A stretch of 51,758 nucleotides of DNA from Rothia gullae (lineage in GTDB: Bacteria; Actinomycetota; Actinomycetes; Actinomycetales; Micrococcaceae), in NCBI RefSeq assembly GCF_024294905.1, contig NZ_JANCOC010000008.1:1-51758 (forward strand). The letters run 5' to 3'. How positions within the stretch are numbered: the first letter of the stretch is position 1; each line of letters starts with the position of its first letter. Position numbers and translations under genes: made by a program. The notes beneath the pieces were generated by a model. The model was not told the origin of the DNA, did not search any database, and worked only from the letters and a program-made list of their open reading frames with translations. Below, in pieces: positions 45,746-51,758 of this stretch.

Positions 45746-46843
45746 ATGAAGAGTCTGAGCCGCAGAGTTCACCGCAGCGGAGTTCGCTACAACAGAGTTC
45801 ACCGCACCGGCGCTCACCATACCGGGCAGATGGCATCCCCGCTGGAGGCGGGGCGTGCACTGCGTGCCTCGGTGCGCCGCTTTATTCGGGGCTCTATACG
45901 GCGAGTGCGGAGGCGGCGGCACAGTAACCAGCGGCGGCTGAGCGCGCATATTCCGCGTCTGCATCCGCTTTTTACCTATGCGGCGCATGCGGTTCGCGCC
46001 GGTGCGTCTCTGGTGGAGCCCATGCTGTTGGCGTCTTCGGAGTTGCTTGGCTACCGGTCGTTTACGCATCGCGGGCGCAATATCTACTATCGGGTCGATA
46101 ACCTGCGCCTTCTGTCTGAGTCTAAGTCTGCGCCCGGTGTACTGTTCTATTTTGATGGTGACCACCTCTCTCGTGTGGGTAGCCGCCTGTTGCGCCGCAC
46201 CTCTCCCCTGCGTGCTGAGTTGGCGCAGGTGGCGGCTGAGTTCAATATGCTGTCCGTACCGGTGTTGGCTCCGGGTAGCCTGCGGGAGCCGCGGGTGAAA
46301 GATACCGGCCCTTATGCGCCTCCGCTGACCTATAACTGGTGGGTTCGCGCCCGCTCGAACGGCAGGATGGTTCGCGCCCTCATTGAAGAGATTGCCCTGG
46401 CGTACAAGGTGGATATGAGCCGCGTCTGGTTTGCAGGCTATTCGGGTGGTGCGGAGTTCCTCAGCTATGAGCTGCTGTCGCACGATATTGACTGGATTCG
46501 AGGAGGCGGTGCGACCTTCATCGGTGGCGGCGGTGCCGACGGCGTGCCGGCTCGGGTGCGTGAGCAGGCTGCACTGAATCCTTCCTCGCATGAGCACCTG
46601 TTGATGAGTTGGCATGTGGGTGTGTTGGATGGGCGCTCGCCTTCGGGGATTCGGCGTATGGCGACCAGTGCGGAGGGTAGCTGGTCGGCGCGTATTGCGG
46701 CGCAGGAGGGTAGTGTGCTCTATGAGGGTTTGGGGGCGCGGACTTTGTTACAGGTGACTCCGGGGCGCGGTCATACGGGGTATCCGATTGCGTCGTTGGT
46801 GGGTGCTGATTTGGCGGCGGCGACTCATTTGGGGTTCATTTAG
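45746..46843 (+). CDS. Alpha/beta hydrolase fold protein with basic N-terminal region
   Basis: This 365-aa protein has an Arg-rich N terminus (1-65, about 20 Arg) of unknown role, then an alpha/beta hydrolase core. The nucleophile elbow is GYSGG (S233), the preceding strand is VWFAG, and the catalytic His is likely in GRGHTGYP near the C terminus. PGVLFYFDGDHL (130-141) is the oxyanion-strand region. It resembles esterase/PHB-depolymerase-like proteins of actinobacteria; the substrate is unknown. No lipobox or signal peptide is seen. The chosen start follows the leaderless promoter; the frame is open 83 codons upstream through the yhhQ promoter. Confidence 0.75.
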   Translation: MKSLSRRVHRSGVRYNRVHRTGAHHTGQMASPLEAGRALRASVRRFIRGSIRRVRRRRHSNQRRLSAHIPRLHPLFTYAAHAVRAGASLVEPMLLASSELLGYRSFTHRGRNIYYRVDNLRLLSESKSAPGVLFYFDGDHLSRVGSRLLRRTSPLRAELAQVAAEFNMLSVPVLAPGSLREPRVKDTGPYAPPLTYNWWVRARSNGRMVRALIEEIALAYKVDMSRVWFAGYSGGAEFLSYELLSHDIDWIRGGGATFIGGGGADGVPARVREQAALNPSSHEHLLMSWHVGVLDGRSPSGIRRMATSAEGSWSARIAAQEGSVLYEGLGARTLLQVTPGRGHTGYPIASLVGADLAAATHLGFI

Positions 46844-46883
46844 GGGCACCCTGCGATTGGTGTATTTTGCGCCCATCTGCAAA

Positions 46884-46909
46884 AAATTTTGCATGGATTG
46901 CACAAATTT
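46884..46909. promoter_or_regulatory. Candidate operator upstream of tetR2
   Basis: AAATTTTGCA-TGGAT-TGCACAAATTT is a near-perfect dyad 58 nt before the TetR start. A similar TGCA-N5-TGCA element lies upstream of hmp (about 17557-17586). Confidence 0.45.
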
Positions 46910-46955
46910 CTTGGTGACACATTTGATAAATTCGTCATTTGCTGACGGTTTGGGG

Positions 46956-46961
46956 TAGAGT
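46956..46961 (+). promoter_or_regulatory. -10 box for leaderless tetR2
   Basis: TAGAGT ends 6 nt before ATG 46968; no Shine-Dalgarno is present. Confidence 0.55.
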
Positions 46962-46967
46962 GTCACT

Positions 46968-47663
46968 ATGCCTCGTATTTCTGCAGCAACCAACGCCGCC
47001 CAGCGCGAGAACACCAAACGCGCCATTCTCGACTCCTTCGGCGAGATCCTCTACACCCGCGGCCTGCCCGGCCTGACCATGACCGACGTCGCCAAAAACG
47101 CCGGCATCGGCCGCACCGCGGTCTACAACTACTTCGCTGACATGGGCGAACTGCTGGTCGCATACGCCTTGGATGAGACCGAACGCTTCCTCAACGAGCT
47201 GCGCGTCGGTCTGGAGGGCATCGAAAACCCGATTGACCAGCTCGCTATCTACATTCGCCTGCAGATTAACGACTTGGCGCGCCGCCATCTGCCTCCGGGC
47301 CCGGCGATGCGTTCCATGCTTTCCCCCGAGTCCTACGCGAAGCTCGGCAAACACGTGCACGAGCTGCAGATGGTGTTGGCGCATATTCTTTCTGCCGCCA
47401 TTGCTGAGAACTACATTCCGAAGAACGATATTCGAGAACTGGCGATGCTCGTGCATGGTTCCCTCTCCTCCAGCGCGGGCCGCGCGGAGGATGCGCCGGA
47501 TGAGGAGACTCGCGAACGCCAGATTCTGAGCACGATTCGTTTTATTCAGATGGGTTTGGGTGCCCGTTTTGATGCTCAGGGCGCCCCGGTTCGCTTGGAT
47601 TCTCAGGAGTCCCTGCCGGAGCAGTCGCCCGTGCAGGAGGCGAATCTGAAGGTCGCTTCTTAA
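46968..47663 (+). CDS. TetR family transcriptional regulator
   Basis: This 231-aa regulator has a classic TetR helix-turn-helix: ILDSFGEILYTRGLPGLTMTD, then VAKNAGIGRTAVYNYFADMGEL. A helical ligand domain follows and the C-terminal ~35 residues are disordered. It probably represses its own gene through the dyad at 46884-46909. The regulated pathway is unknown; the divergent or neighbouring genes (an alpha/beta hydrolase upstream, a small ParB-like protein downstream on the other strand) are possible but unproven targets. Confidence 0.87.
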   Translation: MPRISAATNAAQRENTKRAILDSFGEILYTRGLPGLTMTDVAKNAGIGRTAVYNYFADMGELLVAYALDETERFLNELRVGLEGIENPIDQLAIYIRLQINDLARRHLPPGPAMRSMLSPESYAKLGKHVHELQMVLAHILSAAIAENYIPKNDIRELAMLVHGSLSSSAGRAEDAPDEETRERQILSTIRFIQMGLGARFDAQGAPVRLDSQESLPEQSPVQEANLKVAS

Positions 47664-47694
47664 GGGTTTAGCGGGCTGAATAGCTACATATAAT

Positions 47695-47736
47695 GCCGCG
47701 GGCCTGATGCTTCTTTGCATCGGTTCGCGGCTTTTT
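47695..47736 (+). terminator. tetR2 terminator
   Basis: GCCGCG...TGATGC pairs with GCATCG...CGCGGC and is followed by TTTTT. It lies about 32 nt after the stop. Confidence 0.85.
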
Positions 47737-47754
47737 CTGTATTCGGGTGGGTTT

Positions 47755-48078
47755 TCACGCGCCGGGTAATAGTGCCGGGGAGATGGAGTCCAGGTCCAGT
47801 ACGCGCGCGTACATGACGGCGCGGCGGTGCAAGGCGTTACGCAGTGCTCGGTGCACGCCGTCTTCGAGGTAGAGTTCTCCGCCCCATTTGACCACATGCG
47901 GGAAGAGGTCGCCATAGAAGGTGGAGTCTTCGGCGAGTAGGGTCTCGAGGTTGAGGTTTTTTTGGGTGGTGATGAGGGTGTCGAGGCGTACCTGCTGCGG
48001 CGGGATTCCTCCCCAATCGGCGTGGGTCATGCCGTGCTGGGGGTAGGGGCGGCTGTCGCCTACTTTTTTGAAGATCAT
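47755..48078 (-). CDS. Small conserved protein, ParB/sulfiredoxin-like motif
   Basis: This 107-aa protein starts MIFKKVGDSRPYPQHGMTHADW and ends in LEDGVHRALRNALHRRAVMYARVLDL. The DGxHR motif and the following helix-strand resemble the ParB/sulfiredoxin fold, where this loop binds nucleotide phosphate. I believe it is a conserved actinobacterial protein, but its function is unknown. The open frame continues upstream through tRNA-Ser, so ATG 48078 is the realistic start; only a weak GAAAG precedes it. It is directly downstream of the tRNA terminator. Confidence 0.65.
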   Translation of the reverse strand: MIFKKVGDSRPYPQHGMTHADWGGIPPQQVRLDTLITTQKNLNLETLLAEDSTFYGDLFPHVVKWGGELYLEDGVHRALRNALHRRAVMYARVLDLDSISPALLPGA

Positions 48079-48156
48079 GGTGATGCTTTCTGCAGGTAGG
48101 GGCGCCTCGGCGGCGCGTGTAACCGTGGGATTCTGAAGAAATAGTACCAAGGGGTA

Positions 48157-48193
48157 TAAAAAATCCCCGGTCTTAGAATCTAAGACCGGGGAT
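48157..48193 (-). terminator. tRNA-Ser terminator
   Basis: On the minus strand ATCCCCGGTCTTA pairs with TAAGACCGGGGAT, followed by TTTTTTATA. It lies just after the tRNA 3' end. Confidence 0.92.
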
Positions 48194-48196
48194 CGG

Positions 48197-48285
48197 TGGC
48201 GGAGGATGGGGGATTTGAACCCCCGAGGGCTGTTAACCCAACACGCGTTCCAGGCGTGCGCCATAGGCCGCTAGGCGAATCCTCC
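48197..48285 (-). tRNA. tRNA-Ser (anticodon GGA)
   Basis: An 89-nt class II tRNA with encoded CCA. Acceptor arms GGAGGAT and ATCCTCC pair, the anticodon stem CACGC/GCGTG holds the loop CTGGAAC with anticodon GGA (reads UCC and UCU), and a long variable arm follows. The T loop TTCAAAT is standard. Confidence 0.97.
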
Positions 48286-48406
48286 AGCTATGTTTTCTGC
48301 ACATTGCGCAGGCAACAAATAAAACTTTACTACGCTTTTGCGAAGCATGCAAGTTCTGGATGAGAAAAGTAACAGAAAGCACATTTGTAGATGTTTGTGC
48401 TCTTGC

Positions 48407-48438
48407 TTTTGGGCATGAAAAGACCTCCTACGCAACCG
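48407..48438 (-). repeat. Partial duplicate of the SRP RNA 3' end
   Basis: These 32 nt match 48553-48584, the 3' end and terminator of the SRP RNA, at 30 of 32 positions, in the same orientation. The copy lies 146 nt further downstream. Confidence 0.85.
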
Positions 48439-48442
48439 CTGA

Positions 48443-48483
48443 GGATCCGGATTCTGAGCGCGCGAAGAATCAAATCCGGATCC
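48443..48483. repeat. Inverted repeat downstream of SRP RNA
   Basis: GGATCCGGATT and AATCCGGATCC (11 bp, perfect) flank an inner GATTCT/AGAATC pair. It is located between the two copies of the SRP RNA 3' end. Origin unknown. Confidence 0.7.
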
Positions 48484-48563
48484 GAAGCCGCGGAGCGCCA
48501 GCGGAGCGGGCACGCAGTGCATATGACGGGTGTGAGCTACCCAGGTACCCGTTTTTGGGCATG

Positions 48564-48656
48564 AAAAAACCTCCTACGCACCCGTCATAGCTCGAATACC
48601 CTTGCTACCTTCCGGTCCTGGGGGAGTTTTCCAAGATAACGCCACGTAAGAGGCAA
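48564..48656 (-). ncRNA. ffs: Signal recognition particle 4.5S RNA
   Basis: The conserved Ffh-binding tip CAGGACCGGAAGGTAGCAAG is present on the minus strand at about 48611-48630. The closing helix CCTCTTACG/CGTAGGAGG (48645-48653 with 48570-48578) and an inner CGTTAT/ATGACG helix frame a single hairpin of about 84 nt, followed by TTTTTT. Its ends are inferred from pairing. It is divergent from dnaX, a neighbourhood seen in other actinobacteria. Confidence 0.9.
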
Positions 48657-48875
48657 GAACCAGTGTACCGGATTTTTGGGTTCTTGGGAATTCGGCGCGT
48701 CCGCGGTATTTCTGTGGGCGTACTTGCCACCCGGGTGAGCATCCATGGTAGGTGTCACGGTGGCGGTGGTGCGGTGGTGTGTTCGCCGGTGACTGTTGGC
48801 CACTCGGGCTGAGGGGTAAAGCGTCTAAAATGGTAGGGATTGTCCTATCCGCACCCCCGAGTTGAAGAGGTTGCC

Positions 48876-51590
48876 GTGAGCACTGCCCTTTATCGTCGTT
48901 ATCGCCCCGAGACCTTTGCTGAGGTTATCGGGCAGGAACACGTGACCGAACCTCTTATGGTCGCCTTGGAGAAGAACCGTGTGAATCACGCGTACCTGTT
49001 TTCGGGTCCGCGTGGTTGCGGTAAGACCACGTCGGCGCGTATTTTGGCGCGCTGCTTGAACTGTGCGCAGGGTCCGACTCCTACTCCGTGTGGTGTCTGC
49101 GATTCGTGCCGTGAGCTCTCGCGTGATGGTGGCGGTTCTCTTGATGTGATTGAGATGGATGCGGCGAGCCACGGCGGTGTAGATCATGCCCGTGATTTGC
49201 GTGAGCGCGCTACTTTGGCGCCGGTGCGTGACCGTTACAAGATCTTCATTATTGATGAGGCGCATATGGTGACCCGTGAGGGTTTCAATGCGTTGCTGAA
49301 GATTGTGGAGGAGCCGCCGGAGCACGTGAAGTTTATCTTCGCGACGACTGAGCCGAATAAGGTGTTGGGTACGATTCGTTCGCGTACTCACCATTACCCG
49401 TTCCGTCTGGTTCCGCTGGAGGTTCTTCTGCCGTTCCTGCAGGGCCTGTGCGATCAGGAGCAGGTGCCGGTTGAGTCGGGTGTGTTGCAGCTGGTGATTC
49501 GTGCTGGTGGCGGTTCGGTGCGTGATTCGCTGTCGATTCTTGATCAGCTGATGGCTGGTGCGTCGTCGCAGAGCGGCATTGAGTATGACCGTGCGGTGGC
49601 GCTGCTGGGCTATACCCACGCGCAGCTTCTGGATGAGGTTATTGAGGCGTTCGGTGCGAAGGATGCGCCGACTCTCTTTGGCGCGGTGTCTCGTGTGGTG
49701 GCGACCGGTCAGGATCCTCGCCGTTTTGTGGAGGATTTGCTGGAGCGTCTGCGTGATTTGATTGTGGTGAAGGCTGTTCCGCAGGCTGCCGGCCAGATTT
49801 TGCAGGGTGTTCCGCAGGATCAGTTGGAGCGTTTGGCTCAGCAGGCTCAGGCTTTGGGTGAGCGTGAGCTGACGGTTGCTGCGGGTACTGCGAATGAAAC
49901 TCTGAATGGTATGACGGGGGCGGCGAATCCGCAGCTTCAGCTGGAGTTGCTGTGTGCTCGTCTGCTTCTGCCTGCGGTGGAGGATTCTGCCGGTGGCGCT
50001 GAGGTCGCGGCGTTGGCTTCTCGCCTGCAGGTTTTGGAGCGTCGCGTGGCTTCTAGTACTGCTGGTTCGGTTCCGGCGCAGGGTGGTATGTCTGCTGCTC
50101 GTGCGGCGGGTATGGCGGCGGCTGGCCTGACTCCTAAGACTCAGGCGCCTAATGCGCAAACTCCTAGCACCCCTGTTCAGGAGCCGGCTGCCCCGCAGTC
50201 AGCCCCTCAGCAGAGCGGCTCTCAGCAGGGCAGTTCTCAGCCCGCCAGCGCGGGTGCTCCCCCGCTGGCGGGCGCGCCCCTTAGCGCTGCACCTCTGGCA
50301 CCGACCGCGCAGGAATCCACACCTGCGACTGGTGCTCCCCTAGCGGGTAATACCCCGGCGGCGCAGAATATCCCGGCTTCTGCTACAACTGATGCCGTTG
50401 CGGCGGGTACCCCCTCCGCCCCTCTGAAGCTTGACCCGAACGATCCGCTGGCGGCAGTTCAGGGTAATTGGCGTGCCATTCTTAACCGAATGAGCGTTCC
50501 CAGTGCGGCGGAGCAGCTGATGAAGGTTCGCCCCGCCCGCATGGATGGGGCAACCCTGTACGTGAGCGCCGACATTGCGACTTTGCGTGCGGTCAAGGAC
50601 TTTGTGCCCGAGCTGACAGCCCGCGTGAGTGAGTTCCTGCGCCGTCAGGTGACCATTCACGCTCAGGTGGCGAAGCCCGGTGCGCAGGTCAAGCCCGCAG
50701 CTCAGCCCGCAGCGCCCAGTGCTCCCACAGCGCAGCCTGCGGTTCCGGCGGCTATTGCGCCGCAGGCGTCTCAGCAGCCCATTCAGCAGACTCCCCCGCA
50801 GCCCGCTCAGCCGGCGCCTCTGGCTGATGGTCCGCGCGGCGGTGAGGATGCGTGGCATCGCCACGGTCAGCCGCTGACCGGCGCAAACACCCCCGAGTCC
50901 ACGAGCGTGGATGCGCCCCTGGGCGCGTGGGAGGTTGCCCCGATTCCGCAGAGTGCCCCCGAGGAGGCACCTCAGCAGGCTGCCCCGGCTGTACCGGCTG
51001 GCCCGCTTGATCCTGAGCCCCCGGCAACCCAGCAGGTTCCGGCTGGTCAACAAGTTCCGGCAGCCCAGCAGGTTCCGGTTGCTCCGGCGGGTGGTTTTGG
51101 TGAGCGTGATTCCTTTGCGGCCTCCGGTAGTGGAATTCCGCAGCAGGAGAGCGCTGCTGAACCCCAGCAAGCACAGGAACCTCCGTTCTCGCAGGAGTCT
51201 CCTCACGCAGAGGAACCTCCGTATGAGGAGGAGCCCCCTTTTGAGGATGAGCCTGCCTACGCTGAACCGGTTGAGGCACCCGCTGCGGCCGCAATGCCGA
51301 CTGCTCCTGTAGCACCGGCTGGTCCCCTCGCTGCTCCGGCTGATACTGCTCCGGCAAGCGATGAGAAGCCGGCATCGCAGGCTTCTAACGCACCTGCCAC
51401 ACCGACTCCTAGCGCCCCGACTCCTAGCGCACCAGCGGCACCGACTCGCCCGGCACGCGCCGCATCCGATGAGGACTACGTCTCTGAGGATGATGAGAAG
51501 GTCGAAAACAGCACCTTCATCGGTCTGCGCGCTATCGAAAAAATTATTGGTGGCACCGTCATTGACGAACGCCCCCTGCACCAGCCCTAA
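48876..51590 (+). CDS. dnaX: DNA polymerase III subunits gamma/tau
   Basis: DnaX is the clamp-loader ATPase and works with HolB (encoded at 9888-11030). From GTG 48876 the protein is 904 aa: Walker A GPRGCGKT (44-51), zinc ligands C63, C72, C75 and C78, Walker B IIDEAH, ATTEPNKV sensor and TIRSR arginine finger. From about residue 400 on it is mostly Ala/Pro/Gln-rich, with a structured island (about 525-605, KLDPNDPLAAVQGNW onward) that is the tau-type domain. Near the end come repeated QQVPA and acidic EEPPYEEEPPF segments. GTG is chosen over an upstream TTG because AGAGG precedes it. The coding end is close to the contig artefact. Confidence 0.93.
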   Translation: MSTALYRRYRPETFAEVIGQEHVTEPLMVALEKNRVNHAYLFSGPRGCGKTTSARILARCLNCAQGPTPTPCGVCDSCRELSRDGGGSLDVIEMDAASHGGVDHARDLRERATLAPVRDRYKIFIIDEAHMVTREGFNALLKIVEEPPEHVKFIFATTEPNKVLGTIRSRTHHYPFRLVPLEVLLPFLQGLCDQEQVPVESGVLQLVIRAGGGSVRDSLSILDQLMAGASSQSGIEYDRAVALLGYTHAQLLDEVIEAFGAKDAPTLFGAVSRVVATGQDPRRFVEDLLERLRDLIVVKAVPQAAGQILQGVPQDQLERLAQQAQALGERELTVAAGTANETLNGMTGAANPQLQLELLCARLLLPAVEDSAGGAEVAALASRLQVLERRVASSTAGSVPAQGGMSAARAAGMAAAGLTPKTQAPNAQTPSTPVQEPAAPQSAPQQSGSQQGSSQPASAGAPPLAGAPLSAAPLAPTAQESTPATGAPLAGNTPAAQNIPASATTDAVAAGTPSAPLKLDPNDPLAAVQGNWRAILNRMSVPSAAEQLMKVRPARMDGATLYVSADIATLRAVKDFVPELTARVSEFLRRQVTIHAQVAKPGAQVKPAAQPAAPSAPTAQPAVPAAIAPQASQQPIQQTPPQPAQPAPLADGPRGGEDAWHRHGQPLTGANTPESTSVDAPLGAWEVAPIPQSAPEEAPQQAAPAVPAGPLDPEPPATQQVPAGQQVPAAQQVPVAPAGGFGERDSFAASGSGIPQQESAAEPQQAQEPPFSQESPHAEEPPYEEEPPFEDEPAYAEPVEAPAAAAMPTAPVAPAGPLAAPADTAPASDEKPASQASNAPATPTPSAPTPSAPAAPTRPARAASDEDYVSEDDEKVENSTFIGLRAIEKIIGGTVIDERPLHQP

Positions 51591-51604
51591 TCCAGGGTTG
51601 TAGG

Positions 51605-51758
<154 letters not shown>

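Overview
The window looks like a chromosomal segment from a moderately high-GC actinobacterium, most likely a Rothia-type member of the Micrococcaceae. This is inferred from gene content and protein style: SenX3/RegX3, a GTP-type PEP carboxykinase, a DUF2516 protein, an Lhr-type helicase, the IspD-IspF-CysS-RlmB gene order, and many actinobacterial TANNNT-type promoters. No database search was possible. I see no insertion sequence, prophage or CRISPR array. The last ~150 bases are G/C homopolymer and look like a contig-end artefact.

Layout. 0.5-6.4 kb is a minus-strand operon: sensor kinase SenX3, regulator RegX3, isoprenoid enzymes IspD and IspF, CysS and the rRNA methyltransferase RlmB. Phosphoglycerate mutase lies just upstream. 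7.4-12.8 kb holds a DUF2516 membrane protein, a trans-sulfuration PLP enzyme, the coupled pair tmk-holB on the plus strand, and an ACT-domain/PFL-family (UPF0210) pair. 13-15.8 kb has divergent manA and manB. 16-20.5 kb has a flavohemoglobin, an Rrf2 (NsrR-like) regulator and pckG, all minus strand. At 21 kb is tRNA-Arg(ACG) with a clear promoter and terminator.

21.5-24.3 kb holds two overlapping genes of unknown function. By eye they contain four degenerate DUF4258/BrnT-like modules and a C-terminal HicA-like module. They are the best candidate here for something undescribed. 24.6-33.3 kb holds a 2Fe-2S ferredoxin with a DUF4232 lipoprotein, a RutE-like nitroreductase, a giant Lhr helicase and a TetR regulator. 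33.8-39.4 kb runs on the plus strand: an RluA-type pseudouridine synthase, a GH76 mannanase-like protein without a signal peptide, a DyP peroxidase, tRNA-guanine transglycosylase and an SRPBCC protein. 39.6-45.5 kb is minus strand: a lipoprotein, a thioesterase, two paralogous amino-acid permeases and a queuosine-precursor transporter with a structured leader. 45.7-51.6 kb holds an alpha/beta hydrolase, a TetR regulator, a small ParB/Srx-like protein, tRNA-Ser(GGA), the SRP RNA and dnaX.

Functional links: holB and dnaX both encode clamp-loader subunits. tgt and the YhhQ-type transporter suggest queuosine precursor salvage. manA, manB and GH76 touch mannose metabolism. hmp with the Rrf2 regulator suggests a nitric-oxide response. 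Several genes (lhr, rluA-like, thioesterase, alpha/beta hydrolase, TetR) have a TANNNT box 6-7 bases before ATG and no ribosome binding site, which predicts leaderless mRNAs.
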